Assembly: GCF_008039555.1 (NCBI RefSeq)
Contig: NZ_VDUW01000004.1
Location: 218,918 to 282,917 of the forward strand
Direction: 5' to 3'
DNA length: 64,000 bases
From: Cerasibacillus terrae
GTDB lineage: Bacteria > Bacillota > Bacilli > Bacillales > Amphibacillaceae
A program made the position numbers and the translations under genes. Of this stretch, positions 51,779 through 61,575 are shown piece after piece; the first letter of the stretch is position 1, and each line of letters starts with the position of its first letter. The notes beneath the pieces are model-generated. The model saw only the letters and a program-made list of their open reading frames with translations. It did no database searches and was not told the DNA's origin.

Positions 51779-53493
51779 AAGACTGGGTACATCCATATGT
51801 CAAACAATATAAAGGACGACTCCTTCTTGCTTGTTTATTTGGTTTCTTAGGTATTGCATCAGGTGCCATGTTGCTATTTACATCCGGTTATTTAATTTCA
51901 AAATCTGCCTTACGACCAGAAAATGTGATGCTTATCTATATTCCTATTGTTGCCGTAAGGGCCTTTAGTATTGGTCAAGCAGCTTTTCCATATGTCGAGA
52001 AATTAGTGAGTCATGATCTCGTACTACGGATTTTAGCACATATGCGAAAACGTCTGTATCATATTGTCGAGCCACAGGCATTATTCCTTCGTTCCAGATA
52101 CCAAACTGGTGATTTATTAAGTGTTCTGTCTGATGACATTGAACATTTACAAGATTTATATTTACGGTCGATTATTCCAGGTGTTTTAGGGGTATTTGTC
52201 TATACTGTTTTAATAATCGTCCTTGGTGTGTTTGATATCGTATTTGCATTTATGATGGTCTTTATTCTTGGTATACTTGTTTTTCTAGTCCCAATGATAT
52301 CTTTTTATCGGACGAAAAAAAACCATGTCCAATTGAAAAAGGAACGCCAAACTCTCTATGAACAAGTAACAGATGCTATTTTCGGTTTAACAGACTGGCA
52401 AGCTAGCGGCCGTACCGAAGAATTTTTACAAAGACAACAACATAATGATGAAAAATTAATTAAAACTGAGCGTAAAATCCAAAATTGGACACATCTTCGG
52501 AATGCCATCTTACAATTCGTTATCGGCATTGTTGTAATTTTGATGCTTCTATGGGCAAATAAACAGGCTGATTTAGGAACCATTACCCCGACACTGATTG
52601 CGGCTTTTACATTAATGGCATTGTCTGTTACCGATGCTTTAACACCGGTATCGGATGCGGTAGAACATCTGCCAATATATAAAGATTCCATCAAACGAAT
52701 CCAACAAGTGGAACAAACGGAAGTATCACTTGATGTTCCAAATAGAAATACATGGGAATCAAATCAACATCCAGATATCGCACTTCAAGGTGTCGATTAT
52801 CAGTACCCTCAATCAGAGAAAAAGGTCATTCATGATTTAACTTTTTCTATTGAGGCAGGGAAAAAAATTGCCGTACTCGGAAAAAGTGGAACAGGTAAAT
52901 CCACATTATTGAAGCTAATCGCCGGGGCCTTACAACCGACAGACGGAAAAATTTTAATTGGTAATGAAGAAATGCACAGTGATTTACTAGGTAAAGCAGT
53001 CTCTGTTTTAAATCAAAAACCACATCTATTTGATACAACCATCGAAAATAATATTCGGATTGGAAAACCAGATGCAACAGATGAAGAAATTATATCCGTA
53101 ATCGAACAAGCACAATTATCTGAGTTGATCGCTTCGTTGCCAAAAGGAATGGCGACATCGATGGAAGAAATGGGAAATCGTTTTTCAGGTGGAGAACGCC
53201 AACGAATTGCATTTGCTAGAGTCCTTTTACAAAATACTCCCATCATGCTTGTTGATGAAGCGACAATCGGACTTGACCCGAACACAGAAAAAGACTTAAT
53301 GGATACCCTATTACAAGCAACAACAGACAAAACCGTTGTTTGGGTAACCCATCACCTAGCCGGTGTAGAAAAAATGGATGAAATCATCTTCTTACAAGAT
53401 GGAAACATTGCGATAAGAGGAAATCATGATGACTTACTAAAAACAAATACACATTATCAAAAACTATACCAAATGGATCAAGGAATATGGTGA
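51775..53493 (+). CDS. cydC: Thiol reductant ABC exporter subunit CydC
   Basis: 572 residues: membrane domain beginning VHPYVKQYKGRLLLACLFGF and TSGYLISKSAL as in CydC, then ATPase with Walker A GKSGTGKST, signature FSGGERQR and a Walker B IMLVDEATIGLD. It pairs with CydD. It ends the cyd operon, with a 51-bp array 12 bases after its stop and no obvious separate terminator. Confidence 0.93.
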   Translation: MKDWVHPYVKQYKGRLLLACLFGFLGIASGAMLLFTSGYLISKSALRPENVMLIYIPIVAVRAFSIGQAAFPYVEKLVSHDLVLRILAHMRKRLYHIVEPQALFLRSRYQTGDLLSVLSDDIEHLQDLYLRSIIPGVLGVFVYTVLIIVLGVFDIVFAFMMVFILGILVFLVPMISFYRTKKNHVQLKKERQTLYEQVTDAIFGLTDWQASGRTEEFLQRQQHNDEKLIKTERKIQNWTHLRNAILQFVIGIVVILMLLWANKQADLGTITPTLIAAFTLMALSVTDALTPVSDAVEHLPIYKDSIKRIQQVEQTEVSLDVPNRNTWESNQHPDIALQGVDYQYPQSEKKVIHDLTFSIEAGKKIAVLGKSGTGKSTLLKLIAGALQPTDGKILIGNEEMHSDLLGKAVSVLNQKPHLFDTTIENNIRIGKPDATDEEIISVIEQAQLSELIASLPKGMATSMEEMGNRFSGGERQRIAFARVLLQNTPIMLVDEATIGLDPNTEKDLMDTLLQATTDKTVVWVTHHLAGVEKMDEIIFLQDGNIAIRGNHDDLLKTNTHYQKLYQMDQGIW

Positions 53494-53504
53494 AAAGACA
53501 GAAT

Positions 53505-53757
53505 CGTGAGTGGCATTCGGGATATACTTGGGTTTAGGGCACGATTAGAGACTATTCGTGACGGGAGTTCTGATATTCTCGGGTTTCGGGTACGATTAGA
53601 GACTATTCGTGACGGGAGTTCTGATAAAATCGAGTTCCGGGCACGATTAGGGACTATTCGTGACGAGATTTCCGATATTCTCGGGTTTCGGGTACGATTA
53701 GGACCTATTCGTGACGGGAGTTCTGATATTCCCGGGTTTCGGGCACGATTAATACCC
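53505..53757. repeat. 51-bp tandem array downstream of cydC, 5 units
   Basis: GGGCACGATTA or GGGTACGATTA recurs every 51 bases from 53537, with CTATTCGTGACGGGAGTTC at a fixed distance. The phase framework equals that of arrays at 14191, 54895 and 63545. Confidence 0.95.
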
Positions 53758-53870
53758 ATCCTCATTTTTCTATACCAAATATTTACATTAAAATAATGTG
53801 ACACATCCTTCTATACGTGATACAGTTTAGATGTACGAATCATGATATGATTTTGATAGGAGTGACCAAT

Positions 53871-54734
53871 TTGAAACTGATTGCGACGGATTTAGATGGA
53901 ACATTATTAAATGAAATGGGAAAAGTTAGTAAGGAAAATAGTGCAGCAATTCAACATGCACTTAACCAGGAGATTGAGGTCGTCGTTGCTACTGGGAGAG
54001 CCTATGGAACAGCCGCTAAGGAATTGAAAAAAGTAGGATTAAATCTTCCAATTATTGGACTAAATGGTGCGGTACTTTACACAACAGATGAACAAACAAC
54101 CCAATCGATTCCGCTAGATAAAAAGACGGCAAGGGAAATTGCCAATACCTGTCAAAATCTCGATGTTTATTTTGAAGTTTTTACAGATAAGGGTGTTTTT
54201 TCAACAAGTAAGGAATATTTCACCCAAGTTATCATTGATATTGTTCAATCATCCAACCCAGAAGTTTCCGAAGAGGCAATTAAACAGCAGATTGAAGCAA
54301 GGTTTATTGATGAAAATGTCCAATTTACAACTGACTATGATACCGTTTTTAATAAACAAATGATTCAAGTATATAAAATTCTTGTTTTTTCTCCGGATGA
54401 AAAGAAATTATCCGAAATAAGAGCTCTGTACCAACAGGACGAAACACTTGCTGTTACATCTTCGGCAAAAATCAATTTGGAAATCAATCACATCGATGCT
54501 CAAAAAGGTAAAGCCATCGAAAATTATGCACATTCAAAAGGAATTGACATGCAAGACGTATTGGCAATTGGAGATAATGATAACGATATTTCCATGTTAA
54601 AAAAGGCAGGAAAAGCCGTTGTCATGGAAAATGCCGCGGATGAAATCAAACAGTATGCTGATTTTATCACTAAGAAAAATGATGAACATGGCTTCGCATA
54701 TGCTATTCAGAAAGCTTTGAAAGGCCAAATTTAA
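53871..54734 (+). CDS. Cof-type HAD-IIB hydrolase
   Basis: 287 residues from a TTG at 53871, chosen because ATAGGAGTGACCAAT precedes it and the family begins just before the motif ATDLDGTLLN. HAD motif I DLDGTLL, motif II VVATGR, the long IIB cap and motif IV GDNDNDISMLK are intact. These enzymes dephosphorylate sugar phosphates, FMN or PLP; the substrate is unassigned. Confidence 0.9.
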   Translation: MKLIATDLDGTLLNEMGKVSKENSAAIQHALNQEIEVVVATGRAYGTAAKELKKVGLNLPIIGLNGAVLYTTDEQTTQSIPLDKKTAREIANTCQNLDVYFEVFTDKGVFSTSKEYFTQVIIDIVQSSNPEVSEEAIKQQIEARFIDENVQFTTDYDTVFNKQMIQVYKILVFSPDEKKLSEIRALYQQDETLAVTSSAKINLEINHIDAQKGKAIENYAHSKGIDMQDVLAIGDNDNDISMLKKAGKAVVMENAADEIKQYADFITKKNDEHGFAYAIQKALKGQI

Positions 54735-54894
54735 GTTTTTTTCAATGCTCTCTTCAAAAATTATAATCCAAATATGTAAGACACAAAGGCTCCTTGAACG
54801 TGTACGCGAACGTATTTCTTACAAATCCTAGTCTTGCTAAGGAAAGCTCAAACAAATAAGAAGAGGATCATAGGCTCGGCTATTTCGAATCAAG

Positions 54895-55690
54895 ATTACG
54901 AAAGATTCGTTACCACTTTTTCGGGTTTCCAGGAATTCCAAGCTCGATTGTATTGGATTGGATTGGATTCGTTACCGGTTTTCATGATTATGGAAATTTC
55001 AGGCATGATTAATCAATATTCATTACCCTCTTCTCCATTTCTGAGATTTTTAGGATCGAATATGGCCTATTCGTTACCTCTCTCTCAGATTCAGGGATTT
55101 ACGGGCTCGATCAAGTTCTATTCGTTACCACTTTCTCGGATTCAGGGAGTTTACGGGTACGATTAAACTCTATTCGTTACCACTTTCTCGAATTTGGGGA
55201 GTTTTGGGTACGATTAAGCCCTATTCGTTACCACTTTCTCGGATTCGAGGAGTTTTGGGCACGATTAAGCTCTATTCGTTACCACTTTCTCGGATTCGAG
55301 GAGTTTCGGGCACGATTAAACTCTATTCGTTACCACTTTCTCGGATTCGGGGAGTTTTGGGCACGATTAAGTTCTATTCGTTACCGTTCTTCAGGATTCG
55401 GGGAGTTTACAGGCACGATTAAGTTCTATTCGTTACCGTTTTCTCGGATTCGAGGAGTTTCGGGCACGATTAAGCTCTATTCGTTACCGTTTTTCAGGAT
55501 TCGGGTAGTTTACGGGCACGATTAAGTTCTATTCGTTACCACTTTCTCGGACTCGGGGATTTACGGGCTCGATTAAGCTCTATTCGTTACCACTTTCTCG
55601 GATTCGAGGAGTTTCGGGCATGATTAAGCTCTATTCATTACCGTTCTTCAGGATTCGGGAATTTACAGGCTCGATTAAGCGTCGCCGATT
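54895..55690. repeat. 51-bp tandem array, about 15 units
   Basis: TATTCGTTACCACTTTCTCG and GGGCACGATTAAGCTC alternate with a 51-base period through about 800 bases. Edge units (before 55080) are more diverged than central ones. No gene is supported in 54735-55840. Confidence 0.96.
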
Positions 55691-55799
55691 ACCGTTTCCC
55701 GCAAATTCATAAATTTACAGATGGGACTACGAATTGATTCGTCTGCGATATTAAAAGGAGTAAACCACATACAACTATACAAATAATACGAAACAAAAG

Positions 55800-55827
55800 A
55801 GATGTCTCCATTCACGGAAACATCTCT
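55800..55827 (-). terminator. Terminator of the leucyl aminopeptidase gene
   Basis: AGAGATGTCTCC pairs with GGAAACATCTCT (one mismatch); on the minus strand a TTTTGTTT tract follows. Confidence 0.82.
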
Positions 55828-55840
55828 TCTTTTTCCTATT

Positions 55841-57217
55841 TTATTTTGAAACTTCAACTGCAAAGTCGGCGAGTAGTCTTGCACCAAATCCGGTTGCTGA
55901 ATTACCGTAATATCCTTTTTCTGTACTGTCCATCACACCAGCCATATCAACATGTGCCCATTTTACATTTTCTGGTACGAAATGACGTAAGAATAATGCA
56001 GCAGTAATGGCGCCTGCTTCCCCTTTATTACTAATATTACTTATGTCTGCATAATCACTCTTCAAGTAACTTTCGTATGCATCAACAAGTGGCATTGGCC
56101 AGTTAAAATCACCGTTCTCATCACCTAGTTGTTTCATTTGGGTTAACACTTTTTCATCACCAAATACACCAGCAAGTTTAGAACCTAATGCTCTCGCAAT
56201 CGCACCTGTTAATGTTGCAATATCTACAACATAATCGGCTTCTAATTCACCTGCCCGGATTAACCCATCCGCTAAAATGAGGCGACCTTCTGCATCTGTG
56301 TTACCAATTTGAACGGTTTTACCATTTTTATAATGAATAACTTCTCCTGGTAAAACAGATTCTTGATCAATATTGTTTTCTACCATTGGAATAAGTGCCA
56401 CAACATTTACTTTCGCTCTAGATGCAGCGAGTAGTTTGATAGCACCTGAAACAGCTGCAGCTCCTCCCATATCCATGCGCATATCACTAATATTACGGCC
56501 ACCTTTTAAGCTAATTCCACCTGTATCAAATGTGACTCCTTTACCTACAAGTGCAACAAGGGGTTTAGAAGGATCACTACAATATTTCAGTTCTACGAAG
56601 GAAGGGTCATATTTACTTCCTTGACCAACCGTTAGAACCCCATTCATTTCCCTCTTTTCAATTTCTGCTTTATCAAATACCGTAACCTCAACATCCGTGT
56701 CTTTCAATTCTTCTTGCAAACGTTTTGGGAATGTTTGTGGGTTTAACACATTGGATAATTCATTTGTTAAATCACGTGAGAAAGCCATTGCTGCTGCACG
56801 GATTTCCCCCATGGTAATCGGTGCTTCTACATCATCTCCTGTAATGGATAATGCGGCTTTTACAGGTTCTATTTTTGTTTTGTATGTATCGAATGAATAG
56901 TTTCCTAGATTCCAACCTTCTACAAAAGCAGTAATTACTTTTGCTTCTTCTAGTTGATTGTATGCTTTTCCTAACACTTCTTTAGATACATCAACTTCTT
57001 TCACTTTACTTTTTCCTAATTCACGTGCAATGGAGCCTGCAGTCATTCGAATTGAATCTGTTGACTGTTTATTTTCTTCCACTGATTTTAAAACGATAGC
57101 TAACGCATCTGGGAGAACAACAGATACATAGTCTCCTTTTTGTTGGTTTACATATTCACTTAGTTGTGAATGGTTTTGAATTTGCTGATCTTGTTCTAAA
57201 ATAATTGTCGCTTTCAT
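55841..57217 (-). CDS. M17 family leucyl aminopeptidase
   Basis: 458 residues. The M17 core is clear: KGVTFDTGGISLKG (metal Lys and Asp), DMRMDMGGAAAV, and the signature NTDAEGRLILADGL with the second metal Asp and Glu and the catalytic Arg. The N-terminal domain is shorter than in E. coli PepA. It removes N-terminal leucine and similar residues in the cytoplasm. AAAGGGAGAG precedes the ATG. Confidence 0.94.
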   Translation of the reverse strand: MKATIILEQDQQIQNHSQLSEYVNQQKGDYVSVVLPDALAIVLKSVEENKQSTDSIRMTAGSIARELGKSKVKEVDVSKEVLGKAYNQLEEAKVITAFVEGWNLGNYSFDTYKTKIEPVKAALSITGDDVEAPITMGEIRAAAMAFSRDLTNELSNVLNPQTFPKRLQEELKDTDVEVTVFDKAEIEKREMNGVLTVGQGSKYDPSFVELKYCSDPSKPLVALVGKGVTFDTGGISLKGGRNISDMRMDMGGAAAVSGAIKLLAASRAKVNVVALIPMVENNIDQESVLPGEVIHYKNGKTVQIGNTDAEGRLILADGLIRAGELEADYVVDIATLTGAIARALGSKLAGVFGDEKVLTQMKQLGDENGDFNWPMPLVDAYESYLKSDYADISNISNKGEAGAITAALFLRHFVPENVKWAHVDMAGVMDSTEKGYYGNSATGFGARLLADFAVEVSK

Positions 57218-57453
57218 TTATTTATTTTCTCTCCCTTTTTTTATATAGCATCATATATTATATACCCAGTATATACTATTTCGTTCCCCGAATAAATAAT
57301 TTCTATTCAAAAATTTTGAAAAGAGGGAAACGTGTAATTTTATCTCATCCTTTTGACAAGATTTATAATTTCATCCATATTGGTGATGGAATGCCCCATA
57401 TTTAAATTGTTTATTTTAAAAAAGTTAGGGTAGTAAATATTTTAAGAAAATGG

Positions 57454-57482
57454 TTGCAAAGAAGGTATATTAACTATAAAAT
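57454..57482 (+). promoter_or_regulatory. Promoter of the YitT-like gene
   Basis: TTGCAA (57454-57459), 17-base spacer and TAAAAT (57477-57482), 45 bases before the start codon. The remainder of 57218-57527 shows nothing else I can support. Confidence 0.62.
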
Positions 57483-57527
57483 AACCTTTTGTAGTGACAT
57501 TTTGCTAAATCGAAGACCATAGGAGGG

Positions 57528-58391
57528 ATGATGTTGGCAAAAACTGTAAGAGATAGTTTGCTTGTCATTATCGGTTCATTTATATTCGCTTTCGGTGTGA
57601 ATTATTTCGCTATTCCAAACCGATTATCGGAGGGTGGCGTAATCGGGATTACCATGGTCACCTACTATTTATTTGAGTGGTCACCAGGTATTGTCAACTT
57701 TGTATTAAATGCTTCACTCTTGGGAATTGGTTATAAATATTTCACAAAACGAACCATGATCTATACCGTTATTTCTGTTATATTTTCTTCTCTATTCCTG
57801 CATATCACTGTAAATATCGGACATGAAATAAATAATGATACATTATTGGCCGCATTATTTGCTGGAATAACAGTTGGAATTGGACTCGGACTCATCTTCC
57901 GTGCTGGTGGAACCTCTGGTGGATCAGCTATCTTAGCTCAATTAGCAAATAAATTTCTCGGTTGGAGTATCGGAAAAGGGATGCTGATTATTGATATCCT
58001 TGTCATCTTCGGATCTGCCTTTATAATTGGTCAAGAAAAGGCTATGTACACACTTGTCTCTGTCTATGTCGGGGCAAAAATTATAGATGTTGTTGTTGAA
58101 GGGGCAAATGTACGTGTTGCTGTGTTAATCATCTCCTCCTGTCCAGAGCAAATTTTACAAGAAGTTACCGATAGAATGGCCCGTGGACTGACTGTTTTAG
58201 ATGGACGCGGTGGTTATACAAAAGCAAATAAAGAAGTGCTTTATATTGTGATTAACAAACAAGAAATCGTTCAATTGAAGAAAATCATTGAACTGGTTGA
58301 TCCAAATGCATATATTACAACACATAATGTTCAAGAAATTGGTAGAAAAGGCTATAAAGGAATGAAAACAAAAAAATTACGTAATTTTTAA
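57528..58391 (+). CDS. YitT family membrane protein
   Basis: 287 residues (ATG at 57528, with another ATG at 57531 and TTG at 57534; AGGAGGG at 57521-57527 fits the later ones best). Five to six membrane helices (about 10-175) with the family motif FRAGGTSGGSAILAQL. A cytoplasmic DUF2179 domain follows, reading ISSCPEQILQEVTDRM and LYIVINKQE. YitT/YpjC proteins have no firm function. Terminator overlaps the stop. Confidence 0.9.
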   Translation: MMLAKTVRDSLLVIIGSFIFAFGVNYFAIPNRLSEGGVIGITMVTYYLFEWSPGIVNFVLNASLLGIGYKYFTKRTMIYTVISVIFSSLFLHITVNIGHEINNDTLLAALFAGITVGIGLGLIFRAGGTSGGSAILAQLANKFLGWSIGKGMLIIDILVIFGSAFIIGQEKAMYTLVSVYVGAKIIDVVVEGANVRVAVLIISSCPEQILQEVTDRMARGLTVLDGRGGYTKANKEVLYIVINKQEIVQLKKIIELVDPNAYITTHNVQEIGRKGYKGMKTKKLRNF

Positions 58392-58424
58392 CTCCCGTAA
58401 CCCAGTGAGGTACGGGAGTTTTTT
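58391..58424 (+). terminator. Terminator of the YitT-like gene
   Basis: ACTCCCGTA (58391-58399) and TACGGGAGT (58411-58419), then TTTTTT. Confidence 0.9.
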
Positions 58425-59104
58425 CAAGAAGCAAGAATAGGCCATTTTCTTTGGAAAGCAACCGTTTTTAAATCAGCTTTCGGATTTACAACAACAGGAT
58501 AATGAACAAATTCAAGTAAAGGAATATCACTTTCACTATCTGCATATGCCCAAATCATTTGTTGATCAGCTTGGGGTAAATAACCTTTTTTCTTATTGTG
58601 AAATATCCATTCTTTTACTTTTTTTACCTTTTCATCCCCATTAACGATAGGTCCAATTTCTCCAGTACATATTTTATTTGGATAATACATTAATTCCGTC
58701 CCAATAATATGCACATCCAAACCTAATTTTTTAATAAATGCTTTTAAAAAGGGCTTCAGAGCACCAGACAATAAAATAATTTCGTCACCTTTTGCTTGGT
58801 GATCCTTTACTTTTTCCAATAAATCATAATGGACATCTTTTTCACCTAACTCGACTAATGTTTCAAAAAAGTAATCCAATTCTTCTTCTGTTTTCCCTTT
58901 AAATGTTTTCGCAAATCCTTTAAAAAATTGATGCCGAAAAGCTTGTTTTCCTTTCACAGTACCAAGGAAAGCAGCTTTTGTTAAATTGCCATAAACTGTT
59001 CTCCATTGTTTATAAGTAAATTCCCTTTGTCCTGCTTTGAACATCACATTAAAGGAATTCCCTTGAAATAAGGTTCCATCAAAGTCTACCGTAACAATTG
59101 CCAT
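58424..59104 (-). CDS. HAD-IB family hydrolase
   Basis: 226 residues. HAD motif I VTVDFDGTLFQGN, motif II LLSGALKPFL and motif IV YADSESDIPLLEF. The long helical cap (residues 20-95) and wording fit the SerB-like HAD-IB group of phosphoserine phosphatase-type enzymes. The substrate is unassigned. TAAAAGGAGTAGAGCG precedes the ATG. Confidence 0.88.
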   Translation of the reverse strand: MAIVTVDFDGTLFQGNSFNVMFKAGQREFTYKQWRTVYGNLTKAAFLGTVKGKQAFRHQFFKGFAKTFKGKTEEELDYFFETLVELGEKDVHYDLLEKVKDHQAKGDEIILLSGALKPFLKAFIKKLGLDVHIIGTELMYYPNKICTGEIGPIVNGDEKVKKVKEWIFHNKKKGYLPQADQQMIWAYADSESDIPLLEFVHYPVVVNPKADLKTVAFQRKWPILAS

Positions 59105-59257
59105 CGCTCTACTCCTTTTAACATCAATTTTTACTACATGAATTTACTGTTTTTCCCAGCATATCAATTTCAAACGATAATCGCAATAAAAGTGTTTAAT
59201 ATTCAGAATTGTTCACGTAAAAAAAGAGAGATAGATTTAATCTACCTCTTCCCCATA

Positions 59258-60199
59258 TTAAAACAGCGAAATAATAATCATCATACCAAATAATATCGTT
59301 AAATATTGTAAAGATGATCGAAACATCATATTCGCCCATTTGATGTCATCTTTCATAAAAAATCCTCTAATAGCTAGAATGATCCATAAAATATTTAATA
59401 TCGTCGCGATAATTACAAACGTTTTTCCAAGAGAAAATAAGAAAAACGGAATTGGAAATAACGTAATAATCCATACAAGCATTTGCCTTTTCGTTACTTC
59501 AAACCCAGCAACAACTGGAAGCATTGGCACGCCAGCCCGTTTATAATCGTCATACCGGCGCATTGCAATAGCGAATGTATGCGGTATTTGCCAAATAAAT
59601 AATATGATAAATAACATAACTGGAACAATATGATAGCTTGGAGCAATAACTGCCCAACCGATTAACGGTGTAACCGCTCCAGAAACACTTCCAACAACTG
59701 TATTTAATGTGTACTTTCGTTTCGTCCAAAAGGTATATAAAACAACATACGTGAACCAACCGATAAACGCGTATAATGTTGCTTCCCATGTTGTAAACAT
59801 TAAAAACACAAAACCGATGATAGAGGAAATAATTCCCACTTTTAAAACCGTATGGAGTGAAAAATTCCCTGTTACAGTTGGTCGTCTCTTCGTTCGCTTC
59901 ATGTGTTTATCTAAATCTGCTTCATACCAATTATTTAAAATAAGTGCACCCGCAATAACAAAAAAACTACCAACAATCGTTATAATAAAAGAAGCTATAT
60001 GATTTGTTAAAGATTCACCTGAGAAGTGTAGTGCTAATAAATATCCTGTAACTACAGGCATAACATTTATAATTAAAACAACTAATTTTAATAATGCCTT
60101 TAAATCCGCAAAAATAGAGGCGATTTTCGATGGAGTTTTTGTTTGGGTATTATTTTCATGTTCATGTAAAATAAACTTTTGTCTTGTCTCCATTGCCAT
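59258..60199 (-). CDS. ctaB: Heme O synthase (protoheme IX farnesyltransferase)
   Basis: 313 residues from the ATG at 60199 behind GGGAGGGATGT. The UbiA prenyltransferase motifs are NNWYEADLDKHMKRTKRRP, with the first Asp-rich region, and MRRYDDYKRAGVPMLP with the second. Nine membrane helices. It transfers a farnesyl group to heme B for aa3-type oxidase assembly. It is alone here, away from ctaA and ctaCDE, and may be the second paralogue seen in many Bacillaceae. Confidence 0.94.
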   Translation of the reverse strand: MAMETRQKFILHEHENNTQTKTPSKIASIFADLKALLKLVVLIINVMPVVTGYLLALHFSGESLTNHIASFIITIVGSFFVIAGALILNNWYEADLDKHMKRTKRRPTVTGNFSLHTVLKVGIISSIIGFVFLMFTTWEATLYAFIGWFTYVVLYTFWTKRKYTLNTVVGSVSGAVTPLIGWAVIAPSYHIVPVMLFIILFIWQIPHTFAIAMRRYDDYKRAGVPMLPVVAGFEVTKRQMLVWIITLFPIPFFLFSLGKTFVIIATILNILWIILAIRGFFMKDDIKWANMMFRSSLQYLTILFGMMIIISLF

Positions 60200-60591
60200 A
60201 CATCCCTCCCATTCAAATAGTATTTTTATTATAGAAAGACAAATTGACATATAGATTTAATTTTACCACGAATAATATGGATATTCTACTATATTTGCTT
60301 TCAAATTCCTTTGAAAATATTTCCCTGGCAATATTCGACATAAATAAGTCAAAAGTGAACTAGATAAGGAGAGTATTCAATTAATAGGAAGTCCTCACCT
60401 CTCAACTTAAAAATCTTGGTTTCCATTATTAAATCTTTAACCTATCATGACTGAAACCGCAAGTATTCTCGGCTGACTGATAAAAATAAAAGTGAATTTG
60501 TTCTAATAAAACTGGGCAGTACATATAAATAAGAGGTCGCATAAATAACCGTTTTTATTCACACGGGTTCTAAAATTAGGAGGAGATTTTC

Positions 60592-61047
60592 ATGACAGCT
60601 GGGACACATCAGATGAAACTTGCTTTACCAATTGAACATGTATGGTCATTTATTAGTGATGTTAATAATTGGGCTTACTGTATAGATGGATACATACATC
60701 ACCAAATGATTAATCCAAAACAATCCAATTGGAAAATAAAAGGAGATTTAGGGGTTGTACAAAGAACTGTACAAATAAAAGTGCATATTATGGAATGGAA
60801 AAAACCAAATAAAATAGTGTTTCGTTTCTCAGGATTACAGGGAAAAATTAATGGAAATGGTTATTTTAAAGCCTTTGATAACAATCAAACCACAGAAGTT
60901 TGTACACACATTTCTATTCAATTAAACGGATTGAAAGGATCGCTAATTCGCCCTGTGTTAAAACCACTTATGCCAAAAATAGTAAAAAGATTAACAGAAA
61001 GAGTTGCTAAAGAAATTACGCAAAAGCACCCTATACCACTGGCATGA
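60592..61047 (+). CDS. SRPBCC/CoxG-like protein
   Basis: 151 residues of the START-like (SRPBCC) fold: N-terminal LALPIEHVWSFISDVNNWAYCI, with the helix and first strand, and a C-terminal long helix ending VKRLTERVAKEI. It resembles CoxG-type polyketide-cyclase family members which bind hydrophobic ligands. TTAGGAGGAG is the ribosome binding site. No neighbour explains its role. The gap 60200-60591 shows no feature I can support. Confidence 0.78.
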   Translation: MTAGTHQMKLALPIEHVWSFISDVNNWAYCIDGYIHHQMINPKQSNWKIKGDLGVVQRTVQIKVHIMEWKKPNKIVFRFSGLQGKINGNGYFKAFDNNQTTEVCTHISIQLNGLKGSLIRPVLKPLMPKIVKRLTERVAKEITQKHPIPLA

Positions 61048-61048
61048 A

Positions 61049-61095
61049 AATAAAGTTAAACTTCAATTAGTTGGTCTTACAGCCAGTTAACTTGC
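61049..61095 (+). repeat. Internally deleted mini-copy of the dispersed repeat
   Basis: AATAAAGTTAAACTTCAATT joined to GGTCTTACAGCCAGTTAACT, ending TTGC before GATAAA. Same deletion type as at 23487 and 31238. Confidence 0.85.
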
Positions 61096-61151
61096 GATAA
61101 ATTCATATGGAACATCTAATTTGCAAAATAGCACAACAATAGGATGAAGAA

Positions 61152-61252
61152 CAATGAAAGACCTTTCCAGTCCTGGGATGGTCTTCATTTGCTTGATGAA
61201 GGACAATTAGGAGACATTCTAATCATATTGGGCCTTCATTGTTTCTTTTTCT
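61152..61252 (+). terminator. Hairpins after the SRPBCC gene
   Basis: AATGAAAGACC with GGTCTTCATT (61152-61189), and a second weaker hairpin near 61201-61240 followed by GTTTCTTTTTC. They probably end the upstream transcript. Confidence 0.55.
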
Positions 61253-61309
61253 CATTAAAAATAGAACTTACTATCAGACCTTTTGGTAATAATTGATTAT
61301 ACCTATGTA

Positions 61310-61430
61310 AGTATTGTTCGTGTTTATAGTTCAACATCACCAATTGATGCGCTTTCATTTCCATTTTTTGATAATTATACGCTATAATATTGAACGATTT
61401 ATCATAAAATGATATTATTGTTCGTGTATT
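61310..61430. promoter_or_regulatory. Candidate PurR boxes before the phosphoribosyltransferase gene
   Basis: TATTGTTCGTGT occurs at 61313-61324 and again at 61416-61427; reversed it reads ACACGAACAATA, close to the PurBox core CCGAAC. A divergent GAACG (61392-61396) faces the second copy at about PurBox spacing. The gene behind is a purine-type phosphoribosyltransferase. Confidence 0.45.
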
Positions 61431-61575
61431 ACATATTTATATTTGGATGCTTTGTAAAAATTGGTTGCTCTTTGAAAACATTTACTTTCCAAAAATGAAT
61501 CACATCGCATGAGTAGCATATATACAAAGTCAGCCAATGTTATAAATTGATTCATAAGATTGGGGCAGGTTTTTT

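Noticed and set aside
57205..57405. Plus-strand hydrophobic frame upstream of the YitT-like gene
   Set aside because: It overlaps the aminopeptidase start region and has no ribosome binding site; AT-rich DNA gives hydrophobic frames by chance.
61335..61350. CcpA cre-like TGATGCGCTTTCA
   Set aside because: One base short of the consensus spacing and no carbon-related gene follows.
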